Source: Sarcocystis neurona
Lineage: Eukaryota; Apicomplexa; Conoidasida; Eucoccidiorida; Sarcocystidae
DNA length: 64,000 nt
Assembly (NCBI GenBank): GCA_000727475.1
Contig: KL647298.1
Coordinates: 1,304,007-1,368,006, forward strand
Direction: 5' to 3'
The position numbers were made by a program, and so were the translations under genes. The notes under the pieces were generated by a model. It searched no databases and had not been told where the DNA came from. It was given only the letters and a program-made list of their open reading frames with translations. Position 1 is the first letter of the stretch; each line of letters opens with the position of its first letter. Below are positions 21,591-32,399 of this stretch, piece by piece.

Positions 21591-22899
21591 AGTGGCAGCA
21601 AGTTTTGCATGCTAACAGCATAAGTTTGGTGAAAGGTAAACCGTATCTGCGTGATACTGAGGCGGTAAGTTGTATACGGAGGCGGCAGTATCATGAACAC
21701 CACTTGCTGTTTGTACAGCGTTGACAAGTCGTACGTAGAACATTCAGTATTCGAGCTTGTTGCCCACGGTACACTTATGAGCTGGAGAGCATTTGACCAC
21801 CTGCACTTCCATAAGGAGGCAATTCCTCTATGTGTTATGAAATGTTGCACACACGTAACTCACTGTTTCTGTATTGCCACGAACAACCGGACGCGTCTTC
21901 CGGTTTTCTCATCGCCTGCTCCGAGAAGAACATATATAGTTGCCCGTGCACTTGTAGCTACACATGAGACTGCATGGGTATCTCTAACTACGTGAATGCA
22001 AAGATATATTCATGTGTACATATAGGTATGGGTCCACTCATGCGCTGTGCACCTCCGCGGATGTAGAAGAACCGTGTCTTCAGTACAACCTGTGGGAGTG
22101 CTCCTGAGCGATACACACGGCACTCCTTGATTTTTCAAACACGATAGGCTTTTGTAGAACTACCTCCCTTACAACACAGTGATCCAACTGTTTTTTAAAG
22201 ATGGTGTAGTGAGTGGCGTGGTTTACACACGGTTTTTGTCCCGTATCTACAAGCGATACGCGTCGACACGGCTCGACACGATCACTTTACGTAAAAGCAA
22301 GCCTATGCTTATTCCGGATACAGTTGAAAGCAGTTCTACGGTTGCGCTCCTCATCGTATGGTATATTTAAGCAAGTGTGCTCCTATGTTAGCAGCAAGGA
22401 GATTAAGACGAAGCGCACACAGTGGCGTCCTGATTTGGCAACTGCCACAGTAAATATACTTTCTGAGATGTTACGCACACTCTTCCTTTTCATGTACCTC
22501 CTCGCAAAAACCTGTGGAACCTCTGACAGTGACGTGCGGCTACAGCACGACAGCCGTTGCACGCGTGTGTGTATCAGTCTGGAGGCAATTTGATTGCTGG
22601 CACACGCGTCTCCGTACACGAGGTCGTATTTTCTCTGTCGTCCTGCACTCCCTTTCGTTATTCTTCTATTCTACTCTCTTGCCGCTTTTCGGTGGCTTCC
22701 TCGCTGCGTTATACATGTGCACCTTGTTTTCGGTATGCACCTACTTGTTCGTGACACACAATCGAAGCATCTTGTTCGCATCCGGGAAAGCAGACTGATC
22801 GACGGAGAAAAAAACATTAAACAGGTTTAAGAGTTCTAAGGATCAGCCCTGTCTACCGTCTATCGTACGTGCAGAATCATTTCGCGCTTCGTCGGACCT
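21591..22899. other. No gene seen
   Basis: Mixed-composition sequence with only short open frames on either strand and no splice-supported exon. Confidence 0.4.
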
Positions 22900-23450
22900 G
22901 TGATTGCTTGGCAACTTCACACATTACTGCAAGCATACTGGGAGCGTGGCGAAAGTAGAACAGTTGCAGCAGCATCAGCAATAGGGGAAGAAGCAGCAGC
23001 TGCAGTGGCGGGCACCGCTGCGACAGCTGTAGTGAGACCGACGGCGAGAGCTGCCGCACGAAAAATTAAACCTTTACTAGCAGCCACACCCGGGAGAGCA
23101 CACCAGTGTCTCCAGCCGCACGCACCCCCGTACACACGTCGGCAGGAACAGCAGCAGGAACGCCATCAAGGAACACCCAGCAGCCGCGGCGGTAGCAGCC
23201 ATAAAAACAGTAGAGTATGCTACTCGACATGCGACAGCTCCGCGCAGTAGCGACTCAGCAATCCTAGCGGCGGCCACTGTAGTCGCAATAGCAGCACCAC
23301 TGACGAGTGAGCAACCGTACACACTGCGGCAAAAACAGACGTAGTTCCCCGACAACAGGAGTAGCTAGATGAACAACTTGCTAAACAACATTCGCTGCCG
23401 TTAAAAAGCAGGCGAACTCCTCTGGGAAATGGCACAGGGGGCAGTACTCA
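22900..23450. repeat. GCA-rich stretch, coding strand unclear
   Basis: Imperfect GCA/CAG runs keep frames open on both strands: a 116-codon Ala/Arg/Gln-rich frame on plus (22900-23250) and Ala/Val-rich frames on minus. No splice evidence favours one strand. Confidence 0.4.
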
Positions 23451-23659
23451 CGGCTGAAACAGCAACCAGCTGCGGAGCTCACTTAACAACAGCAACAGCA
23501 CCTCAAGAATTGTACTAGGCCTAGCAGGTGCAGCAGCGTTCCCCAGAGCAGCAAGTGCCTGTGTACAGTGTTCACGACAGGCGGCGGAGCACGCGAAACA
23601 ACGGAGGCAGCAGCGGCCGCCGCCGTCCGTGGCAAAAGTAAAGAGCCAGAGGTTCTTTC

Positions 23660-25062
23660 CTACCGACGCAGCATCGCCCTCCCGAGCTTGATGAGGAGAC
23701 ACAGCAGGAAAAGCATCGCGAGAAACTCCACTACCAAAATGAGCTGGCGTGGAAGAGACTTGATGTTTGCAGGGAACCAGTCCGTCAGCAGCCGCCACCA
23801 CGCTGGCGCCCCTGATGCGTTCGCCATAGGTTGGAACTCGTAGTGGTCTAGCAATCACACAAACAAAACTCCACACAAGCCCTTACAGACATGTGCACAA
23901 GTCTGTGTACACTACTCTATACGGACAGTCACGTGTATATATATATATATACATACATACATACATACACTTGCAAAAATATGTGCACAACAACCCTCAG
24001 CGACACACTTCACACCCATACCTACATCTCCATATATGTAATAAGAAGTAGCTACGTCTATGCACATAATCCAGTGTCCTCATAGATTTATTCGTAAAGC
24101 GAATGCTGTGCAAAGACAGCGCGAGCACATTAACAACGAATAGCGATCTTCGTACACACGGATCTTTATATGTATATACGTAGACAGAAGTCACCTTACG
24201 CGTACACATCTAGGGAACTGGATATATATTTATGTATACACTGGCACGTGTACAGGCAGACATGCTGGAATTTTTATATAGAGGTGAGCGTCCGCGCATG
24301 TGAGCGTTTGGTCCAGAAGAATGTATGTATAAATACGTGGTATTTTAGTGAGATTAAACGTCGGCGGCTAATCCAGCAGCGCATAGCAGATATGAGCGAA
24401 TTCACAACATTGTTCCTCCCTACCTGTTTATATTTCTCTGTTGATTTCTACTTCTTTCCATGTATCTGTGTCTCGACCTCTGCGTAGCTTTCCACGAATA
24501 AAGCTGCCGCTCGGCTGCTGCTGTACTACGCTCCTGCTCACGTGCTGCCTCCCCAGCTGTGTGCTCTGTTGTAGCTGTTGCGGCTTTGCTGCTGCCGACG
24601 GCTTTCGGTGTGAGAGTATTACTGCCGTGAGGCCCATCTTGCTTCCTGCCGTGTCGCTGGTCTGCTGCCGTCTCGCTGGTCCGCTTTAGTCCTGCTGCAT
24701 GTTTGGCAGTCTCTTCTTTCTCTCTTTGTCTCTCTTTTTTTCGTGGGCCGGGTGACATGCGTACCAATAGTCGTGAGCGGCGCATACTCAGCGAAGCGTC
24801 CCGTACTTAAAGGAGAAGCTGGGTCTTCGAGTTGCTGTTGCAGCAGCAGCAGAGCCTCCGCTGCTGTCACTTGCCGCTCGCTCTTAACCACGTCCTCCTC
24901 TCTCTCCTCCCCTGTTTTTCTCGAGAAAAAGCCCGTTGTTGCTGGCGAAGAGACAGCGGATGCAGCAGCAGAAGGGAGTACGCGCAGCAGCGCAGCGGCT
25001 ACATTCCCTCCCTCAGACACGCGCAGCACCTCGATTCTCTCCGCCTCCAGTGCAGGCAAGGC
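23660..25062 (-). CDS. Protein with C-terminal membrane anchor, two 3' exons
   Basis: Exon 25062-24765 (acceptor GTTGTACAG, donor ATTG|GTACGC) and terminal exon 23847-23660 (acceptor GATTGCTAG, stop at 23660). The junction is in phase 1 and reads PLTTI-DHYEF. The first exon reads LPALEAERIEVLRVSEGGNV and then Ala/Ser-rich sequence; the second has WWRLLTDWFPANIKSLPRQL then the membrane helix ILVVEFLAMLFLLCLLIKLG and a basic end (RAMLRR). A single membrane span a few residues from the C-terminus suggests a tail-anchored protein if there is no signal peptide upstream. The 5' exons were not found; the CAG block at 25090-25436 lies just upstream. Family unknown. Confidence 0.6.
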
Positions 25063-25089
25063 CTGTACAACAACAGCAGAGCAGCTCAC

Positions 25090-25436
25090 CAGCAGCCGCC
25101 AAGTAGGAGCAGCAAAAGCAGAGGAGCACCGTCAGCAGCAGCGTAGCAGCAGCACCAGAGTAGCAGCAGTAGCAGAGTAGCACCTGCAGTGCAGCAGCAG
25201 CAGCAGCAGAGTGGCACCTGCAGTGTAGCAGCAGCAGCAGAGTAGCAGCAGCAGCAGCAGAGTAGCAGCAGCAGCATAGTAGTAGCAACAGAGTAGCACC
25301 AGCAGTGTATCAGCAGCAGAATAGTAGCAGCAGCAGCATAGTAGTAGCAACAGAGTAGCACCAGCAGTGTATCAGCAGCAGAATAGTAGCAGCAGCAGCA
25401 GAGCAGCAGCAGAGCAGCAGCAGCAACAGCAGAGAG
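25090..25436. repeat. CAG-type tandem block with an exact 62-bp duplication
   Basis: Built from AGCAGCAGCAG, AGTAGCACC and GTAGCAGC units. 25275-25336 is repeated exactly at 25337-25398. It reads as Leu/Cys/Ala strings on minus and Ser/Gln on plus. Its position just before the acceptor at 25063 suggests intron or 5' sequence of the minus-strand gene. Confidence 0.8.
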
Positions 25437-25523
25437 GTCTCACGAGGACGGTGCAGCAGGAAGGATATAGCAGCAACGGGCGCAGCAGTCGGGGGAAACG
25501 GGTGTCGGCAGTTCTACCGCGAC

Positions 25524-25745
25524 GGCCCAGCGGGTCGGAGGACCGCGGACGCTGGCCTCAGCAACTGGTGACGGGTGAAGAGAAAAAGCTTTTTCGTGCG
25601 CCCCTGCGGATGGGCTTTTTTCCCGTCTCGCTGACCTTCTCGTGGGTCAGCAAAAAAGGGGAAATCCAACTACAAATGTGTGACAAAGAGGTGCCTCACC
25701 TTCTGGTGAGGCACACTCCGTCTGAACGCGTGCGTTTTCTCGCGT
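25524..25745 (+). ncRNA. Candidate structured RNA: six consecutive stem-loops
   Basis: Inverted repeats seen by eye: 25524-25557 (outer GGCC-CAGCG/CGCTGGCC with a bulged C, inner GGTC-GGAG-GACC); 25582-25595 (GAAAAAGCTTTTTC palindrome); 25600-25615 (GCCC/GGGC); 25630-25651 (GCTGACC/GGTCAGC, flanked by T6 and A6); 25691-25714 (GTGCCTCACC-TTCT-GGTGAGGCAC, 10 bp perfect); 25726-25745 (ACGCG/CGCGT). Such density is unusual for the window. No match to snRNA, SRP, RNase P or tRNA hallmarks was found. A plus-strand frame (25367-25747) is also open through the tract. Strand is arbitrary because stems are symmetric. Confidence 0.4.
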
Positions 25746-25799
25746 AAAAATACAGGCAGTTCAAGCGTCTGCCCAACCAGCAGTAGGATTCAGTATCTA

Positions 25800-26115
25800 C
25801 ACACAACCGTAGCCTTCATGTATACAGACGTAAATATGTGTATGTGTATATACATATATATGTATATATTGGAATGATGCTGCAGCTGTCCACATGTGCA
25901 GATCCGCATAAATATATATATATATATACATGTAAACTAGCCAGATAGAGAGTTCGTTGTGTATACGCAGGCGCGCAGCGGGCTTTGTATGCACGCATCT
26001 CCGTCTGTCCTCCAGCTGCCGTAAACTTGTCTACACATACACATATATATGTATATATATATATATGTAGCATTCTCTACACCTACACCTAGAGGTTCAT
26101 ATATCTTTGATATAT

Positions 26116-26147
<32 letters not shown>

Positions 26148-26280
26148 GTATGTATACATATGTGTATAGCTGCGTGGGTGTGTGTAAGTGGAAGAGCGAG
26201 ACAGATAGAAAAAAGTGTCACCGCGCGGCTTCTGTTTATGGATAAGTAGAGCGATACGTAGAGGGGCATACACATACATG
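25800..26280. repeat. (TA)n-rich intergenic microsatellites
   Basis: TATATA tracts at about 25850-25870, 25912-25928, 26041-26067 and 26108-26160, with ACATACACATA between. No coding support. Confidence 0.75.
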
Positions 26281-26320
26281 CTTATTTACATCTTTTCGTA
26301 TATCTCTGTAGGGGAGAAAT

Positions 26321-26518
26321 CTACTGGTGCGTGCGTGAAGTGCCCGTGCTCTGCTCAAACAGTGGCCACACCAACGTGAAACCAGGGCCGAGGAGGATGG
26401 ACACCCGAGCAGCAACGAAAAACAAGCGCCTGTAGATCTGTGGAGAGTCAGCAGCTCGAAGCAATTGATATGAAAGCTCATTTAACCAGGCAGACCTCAT
26501 CCGCTGCACACGCAGAGA
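26321..26518 (-). CDS. Terminal exon with a hydrophobic segment
   Basis: The acceptor GTGCCGCCAG opens a frame in phase 0 reading SLRVQRMRSAWLNELSYQLL, RAADSPQIYRR, then hydrophobic LFFVAARVSILLGPGFTLVW and a short polar end to a TAG. This is clearly more protein-like than its surroundings. The exon at 28902 ends at a possible phase 0 donor (CTCTAC|GTAAAA), so the two could belong to one small membrane protein, but the 1.9-kb gap and weak donor make this a guess. Confidence 0.45.
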   Translation of the reverse strand, partial: SLRVQRMRSAWLNELSYQLLRAADSPQIYRRLFFVAARVSILLGPGFTLVWPLFEQSTGTSRTHQ

Positions 26519-27029
26519 CTGGCGGCACCGACCCCATCCGTGTGAGATAAATATATATACGTATACACATATATATATATGTATTATCTCGTGTATTCCG
26601 CTTCTACACGCCGCGCTGTCTTGTGTCACTTCCCGTACGTGTTGGTCAATGCGTGTACAACTCTATGCGTCCCAGCTGTCTACACGTCGGTCTAGCTCTC
26701 TCTCTCTCTGCGGCTGTATGTGCGTCTACACATACATATATATATATATATTTCTATGCCTGCATTCTTCTCTCTCTTCCCCGACGTCTCTAGGCTTTAG
26801 AGAAGAATAGAGAAGAAGAAAACGAGAAAAGAGGAATCCACGGTGGTGCGCTAGGAAAAACGATAGATCGAAAGAACTGTATGTTAAAAGGGCACACAAA
26901 AATTCAGGAAGAAAGTGAAAGGAAGGCAGCAGGACGCAGGTGCAGGCTCAGGAGGAGGGGGATAAAAACACGAAAGACACGTCAACACAGATCTCCTCCG
27001 GCTCCACTCAGAGAGTTCTGCTTCCCGCG

Positions 27030-27290
27030 TGTACCCTCTTTGGCTGTACGTACACCTCCTCGGCTGTACGTACACATATTTGTACGCACGCCTTTTCGTT
27101 TGTAGATACACCTCAGTGGCTGTACGTGCACCTCTTTGACTGCCCGTATATCTCCTCAGCTGTACCTGTACCTCACCGGCTGTACACGTACCCCGGCGGC
27201 TGTACACACACCCCGTCGGCTGTACATGTACCTCGTCGGCTGTACATGCACCTCGCCGGCTGTGCATACGCCTCTGTAAAGGCATCACTG
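27030..27290. repeat. 24-bp minisatellite, about ten copies
   Basis: The unit resembles CTCGTCGGCTGTACATGTAC plus four bases, with graded divergence across copies. Because 24 is divisible by 3, the minus-strand frame (27435-26884) stays open with an imperfect 8-residue period (for example EVHVQPTGCVYSRRGT). Whether it is translated is unknown. Confidence 0.85.
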
Positions 27291-27459
27291 TGTGCGCACT
27301 GAGACCTAAATACATAGCCCCCCTTTTTCCTCTTACTCGCGCAACAAGCATCTGTCGCTCTCTTTTTTTTTCTTTGTAACTCTGCAACTTGATCTCTTTG
27401 CGTACTCCTAAGCGCGTACACACAGACATTGACATAGAGACGAGTAAGTCAGCGTGCAG

Positions 27460-28475
27460 GTGGGATGCTCAGCAACGGAGTCTTATCGACAGCGTCAGCA
27501 ACAGCTCCTACGGAGAGACAGCGAAAGCGGTTTCTTTTGCAGCAGCACATGCACTCCAAGTTGCTAGCACCGCAGCAGGAGCGTCCCCATCAGCAGCAGC
27601 AGCAGCTTCCTCATCTCTTCTACTGCAGCGGTATGGCCTGCACCTGCAGCAGTAGCAGTGCCAGCTGCGAATGCAGCCGCAGTCCCCCCTGTAGCTGCAG
27701 CGGCGATCCCACGTACGGCAACGGCAACACTCTCGCCCCGCTGTTGCCAGATGATGCAGCAACAGTAGCAAGGTTTTCACGTCCAGCAGCAGCAGCGGAA
27801 GGAGTGAAGACGAAAGAAGCGAGTGAAGCTGCAACCACGTAGAAGCAGCAAAAGCAGGACGGAGCGAGGAAGAGAAGCAGGGCAATGGAGCAGCAAACCC
27901 ACCTCCGCAAGAGCAGCACGTAGAAGCTGTCCAAACGCGAAGCTGCTGCCGAGGTGCTGAAGGACGTGCTGGTAGCCAATGGCAACGACAAAACGCAGCA
28001 GCAAGACGGAGGGCGCGCGCACACAGACTCGGCCGTCTCCTTCGAAGCCGTTGGTGCAGCTGCAGAAATACCCGCCGTTGCTGTTGACACAGAGGCCTTG
28101 TGGTGCAGCAGCGCATGCTGCGAGGCCCGCGCTGCACTCGTCGATATCTGCGCATTCGTTTCTGATTCAGTAGTAAGAGCCGCCGCAGCACCAACCACAG
28201 CAGCAGTAACCGCACTGCAGAGCGCGGCAGCCCCGGATCACACAGCAGTAGACGTCACAGCGGCAGGAGGCTCATGGCAGCAGCAGCGATCTGACAGCAG
28301 CACCTGCGGCAGGAGGCTCACAGCAGCAACAGCATCTCACAGCTGCAACAGCAGAGCTCACAGCGGCTGCGGCCGGCTTCACAGGAATAGCAGGTGTGTC
28401 ACAGCAGCAGCAGCGGGCAGAACAGCACCCGCACACATGCTAAACAGCCGGTGGAACACGGCCTGCAGCTGAGCC
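27460..28475. repeat. Ala/Gln/Ser-rich trinucleotide region, probably partly coding
   Basis: Long frames are open on both strands through GCA/CAG runs. Plus 27954-28472 reads LKDVLVANGNDKTQQQDGGR then DSAVSFEAVGAAAEIPAVAV and looks the most protein-like. Minus 28198-27620 (reading ALTTESETNAQISTSAARAS, then a Cys/Leu-rich hydrophobic part) is a competitor. No splice pair decides between them. Homopolymer-rich coding exons of this sort are typical of Eimeria. Confidence 0.4.
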
Positions 28476-28677
28476 GGGGGGATGGGCCGCATGCACAACG
28501 GAACAGACAAGAAGAATACTCAGCCGTTCAGCGGCCATTTCTGCGCAGCAGCCCTGCTTCACTGTCTCTCTCAACTCGCTCACCACCGACTCATCCATCC
28601 ATAGATATACATGTACATATTGATTCACCTAGTGTGAAAATAACTTCCCGCCTACGCAGATAGACCTGGAGGGGAAT

Positions 28678-28902
28678 CTATGCGTAGACATCACTTAGTT
28701 TAGCTTTATATACCCTTGCGACGTCTGAGCAGGCACCATCCCCTTCTGATAGACTAAGCGCTATGCATCCATCCAGAAACAGATAGGTAACGTAAGTTTT
28801 TACGTAGAGTCTGCAGGAGAGCCTTCTCTGGGTAGTAAAAAATTTATATGCAAGCTTGTTTCCCAACTCCACAAGGGTACGTCCTTTTGAAGAGAGAGCC
28901 AC
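28678..28902 (-). CDS. Small protein or first exon
   Basis: An ATG at 28902 opens 74 codons: MALSSKGRTLVELGNKLAYK, FFTTQRRLSCRLY and onward to a stop at 28678. Composition is ordinary and free of repeats. The first 33 codons may be a first exon ending at CTCTAC|GTAAAA. Family unknown. Confidence 0.4.
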   Translation of the reverse strand: MALSSKGRTLVELGNKLAYKFFTTQRRLSCRLYVKTYVTYLFLDGCIALSLSEGDGACSDVARVYKAKLSDVYA

Positions 28903-28909
28903 TTGTGCG

Positions 28910-30500
28910 CACGTTTTTTGGAGCTTGCATGTCTCTGTGAGGAACAGAGCTGCAGCCCACCAGACATAGACCCCTCAGCGTACTCTCGGAACGGGTCCTT
29001 CTACGCGCAGACGTGCATACACAGCCTTTCACGCGTCCATTCCGGGGTAAATACAGCCGCGTCCGTAAGCACGTGTGCTTTTATGGAGGTGCATGCGGGA
29101 AAAGGCAAAACAAGATTCAAATACGTCGAAGCGGGGCGGAGAGATAGTCGCTCGGTGTGCGTGTGTACACGCGTATATATGTGTGTGGGCAAATGTGTCC
29201 ACTCGAACGAAATGACGAGGTATGTCCCTCAATGTGTCTTTACATACGTTATGTAAGAAGGAGTTGAAGCCACCACAAGGAGACACAGACTGTAAGGCGA
29301 GGAAACGCTGTTTCTACGTGCGTGGTTCTCCCCGTCTGTCTCTGCAGCAAGACATTTTGTCTGTCTTGCACAGTCTCTCTGCGACCTGTTTTTTGCCTTC
29401 ATGTGGGTTTCTTGTTTTCCTTACTGCTGCTGCACGTAGCCGTCAGCGCAGCCACACCGACCTCCAGGGAGGCAGTGCAATCCTGCAGGACATTTGCTGT
29501 TTCCCCCTGCGTCGAGACACTCCCAGGGAGGAACGTTTTTATCTGCGGTCCCGAGTCTGCAGGCAGAGAGGAAGTCGCCTTTGGCGAGTCGATGAAAAAA
29601 AAAGGCTGTCGCATGCGCAGCCTAAAGGCGTGTCTCATTTTACGAGTGTCTCACACACTAGCGTCCCGTTGAAGTGGGGCACAGTACTTTCCTCAACACC
29701 AGCAAAGTACACCTCTGCGGTGTGCGCACTATCCTTTATTAGCCGGAGTGGAACGAACGCACGCTGCCGCTTTTCTTCGAAATAACACAGGAATACAAAA
29801 GAAAAAGTCAAGCGGGTCACTCTAAGCAGCCCTGGGGACCTAGCCTGAGGAAGTAGCAGCCACACAGCGGAGTCAGCAGTAGCAGTGGAACTTGCCAGCA
29901 GCGGCATACTTCGCAACAGGAGCCGTCCGGAAGAGACGGCAACAGCAGAAGCAGCGCTACTTAAAACAGCATGAAGCAGCAGAAGTCATACACACACGAC
30001 GTGGGAAGTCACCAGCAGAGACGGCTCTGCGCTGACAAAGGACCGTCGAATCGACAGCCCCCGGAGGCTCTTCAAACGCGTGCTGTCTCCCCCGCGCCGC
30101 AGGGGCCGCAGGACCTGTGCGTGCGGGGATGCTCACGCTTCCACGCAGATGACTATTCCAGAGAGACAAAACACAGAGGGCCCTTCTGGGAAGGTTCTCT
30201 GAAAAGTCTAGGCCTTTGCTCTGGCCGAAAGACAGATAACCGCTTCGCATGCACGAGCTGCGGCCTGCCTTATTTTGCTGCCAAAGGACCTCGCAGAGAC
30301 GGTGCTACCAAGTGCCGCATGCACCATCCTGTTGAAGTCGCGTCTCTCACAGTCACTAGAATCTCTCCGGCTGCTGCTGCTTGCTTTCCCGTACACACAT
30401 ACAACTGCCCATGGACTGGCGCGCACAGAGCTGTGTGTGCGTTTCCCCGGAGACGTATATGCACGTATCCGCGTGTACATGCAGAGGGCGGTAAAGTGTT
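28910..30500. other. Open but unresolved sequence
   Basis: Several frames are open. Plus 29322-29672 has a hydrophobic segment like a signal peptide (LHVGFLFSLLLLHVAVSAAT) followed by mixed sequence. Minus 29782-29635 reads EKRQRAFVPLRLIKDSAHTA and EVYFAGVEES after an acceptor. Plus 29971-30870 is a 299-codon frame with no recognisable domain. They conflict, and no phase-consistent chain was found. Confidence 0.3.
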
Positions 30501-30509
30501 CGCCTGTCG

Positions 30510-30991
30510 CCTACACAAGTGGAGAACCGGCAGCTCGCACGACTATTTCTCGACAACTTCGTTTACGCCATCAACAGAACTGCCGAAGAGCCGCCCGCTC
30601 TTCCACCGGCTGCGGCTGCATGCGTCGATATCCTCATGCAGGAACCGGAGAGACGTCTACGTTGTCTGCGGTCCACCATTTTGCCGAGGTGCATGCGTGC
30701 TTACTGCGTTGTGGGCATCGCACATGAAATGCACATACATATGTGTAGATATGATGAGGGAGACTCTCGCTGCACACCCATGCATTTGCATGCCCTGCAT
30801 CCGAACAAGCAGGGGGGCCCGGACCAAGGGTGGTCACCGGCAGGCCCGGGCTGCGTGCGTATATCTGTGAAGGACACCAGCACGACCGACGCGCTTGATT
30901 CTCAATAATCTTGAAGAGTCCACCACCAGAGATGCGTCACTTCCTGTTCCTCTCTTCTTTGTGGGAGTCCACACGCAGGGGCGTGGCTTCG
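30510..30991 (+). CDS. Two in-phase exons of an unrecognised protein
   Basis: The exon from the acceptor CTACACAAG (about 30519) reads ENRQLARLFLDNFVYAINRT and then ACVDILMQEPERRLRCLRST, ending at CCGAG|GTGCAT in phase 2. The next exon starts after CTGTGAAG (about 30870), reads PTRLILNNLEESTTRDASLP and PLFFVGVHTQGRGFG, and ends at a stop or a GT near 30991. Phases agree. The helical, Leu-rich first exon and compact second exon look real, but donor strength is modest and the family is unknown. Confidence 0.4.
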
Positions 30992-31079
30992 GTAGCTGAC
31001 TTCGAAGTTCACTTGAAGACAGATACGCGTCTGTACGTGTACACGTGTATCCGGTGGTGTGTAGAGATAGACGCGTAGG

Positions 31080-31580
31080 AAGGGACAAAGCGTGGCACAG
31101 ACAGAGACAGAGACAGAGAGAGGAGGATAAAAAGGATCAAAGAAGAGAGGGAGGAAGATACAGAGAGAGAGACGGGTATTTGAGAAGAGGATGAAAGAGA
31201 GGAGAGCGAAGAGAAAGGGAGGGGGAAAAGCGAAGGGAGAGACGGACAGTCAAAGAGATGCCCAGCGGTCCAGAGAGATAAGAGAGAGGGGGAAGATAGA
31301 CACAGAGGGACAGAGGGGACAGCGAGGTAGAGACACACAGAGGGCGGAACAGATAGAGAGACACAGGGGAAGATAGGGAGACGCACGCTGGTCGAGGGGA
31401 AGAGACAGAGAGGGCGGAACAGATACAGAGACAGGGGAAGATAGGGAAACGCACGCTGGTCGAGAGGGAGCGGAACAGAAACAGAGACAGGGGAAGATAG
31501 GGAGACGCCCGCTGGTCGAGGGGGGGAGACACTGAGAGCGGAACAGATAGAGAGAAGGGAAAAGAGGGGAAGGGAGAGAA
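31080..31580. repeat. Purine-rich minisatellite (56-68 bp unit)
   Basis: GGGGAAGATAGGGAGACGC followed by a CTGGTCGAG element occurs at 31366, 31434 and 31490, giving periods of 68 and 56 bp, within a longer AGAGAC-rich tract. On minus it reads as Pro/Leu/Ser repeats, which reflect the composition. Confidence 0.8.
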
Positions 31581-32029
31581 GTTGGCACACGCACGCTGGC
31601 TTCCTGAGTTTTTGAGGACGTGCGTATGTACTACACAGGAGTGTTGTTGACGTCGGCGCAGGTGTGGCAGCGCGCGCGTGCAGACGTGTAGGAGCCGCGT
31701 GTTGCTCGGGGGGTGGACAAAGTGACTTTTCGAGAGGGCCGAGAGGAGAGAGGAGAGAAAGGCCGACGTCTACTTACAGCAGCTCCGTCGAAGACCTGCA
31801 GCAGGACAGGGCCCCACAGAAAAGCAGCGGGAAAACGCGCCACTTAATCTTGTTTGCTGGAGGGGGTGGCGAGCCCGGCGCGGCACGGGGTAGAAAAAGG
31901 CAGACGCGAGCATGTCCAGGAGACACCGAAAAACTGGGCCCATCTCATGACGTGCGTGGATGAGAGAATCTCGTGTTGAAAGGGAATATATGACAGCCGG
32001 CGCACGCGTATATATTCGTGTGTATGCAG

Positions 32030-32258
32030 GGGTGTGGAAGCAGTGGCGAGGGATGTGGGGGACGCGCTGCAGCAGAGATATGCAAGAAATTTCACTGCGC
32101 ATGCGGCGGGAGGAAGGGGGGCTTGTGTCTCGCCGCGCTTCACAGAACTTCTCTCCAGTCTGTATATAGAAAAGATTGTCGTCGCATGCGCTCCTGAAAA
32201 AGGAAGGTTTACACTCTACCGAATAGTTTCTATGTGCGCCGCTGCCTACGTACTTCTT
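32030..32258 (+). CDS. Internal exon, clear splice sites, function unknown
   Basis: The acceptor TATTCGTGTGTATGCAG and donor CTT|GTGAGT bound 76 codons in phase 2 in, 0 out. The frame reads VEAVARDVGDALQQRYARNF, ELLSSLYIEKIVVACAPEKG and RFTLYRIVSMCAAAYVLL. Other frames in the interval are broken or poor. It may belong with the plus-strand exons at 30.5-31.0 kb, though its phase does not fit the second of them directly. Confidence 0.5.
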
Positions 32259-32399
32259 GTGAGTCACGCACACACACGTGCATGCCTTTATCCTTTCCTC
32301 GTGGGCAACTCTCTCCCCCTTCTTCTCCCGTCTTCTAAAATTCTTCGTCCAACGGAGGGTCGTCTTACGACAAGACACTCTCGTTTCCCCTCCCAAACT

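Noticed and set aside
25524..25560. SRP RNA helix 8, suggested by a GGAG tetraloop between GGTC and GACC
   Set aside because: The asymmetric AGCA loop side and the AGGTCGGAAACGGAGCA-type context of eukaryotic SRP RNA are absent.
25582..25714. Rho-independent terminators (stem plus T-run)
   Set aside because: The genome is eukaryotic. Stems are not followed by T-runs at their 3' side on either strand in a consistent way.
26321..26518. Dolichol kinase or CDP-diacylglycerol synthase-like C-terminus
   Set aside because: Only a hydrophobic stretch with RR before it. No diagnostic motif.
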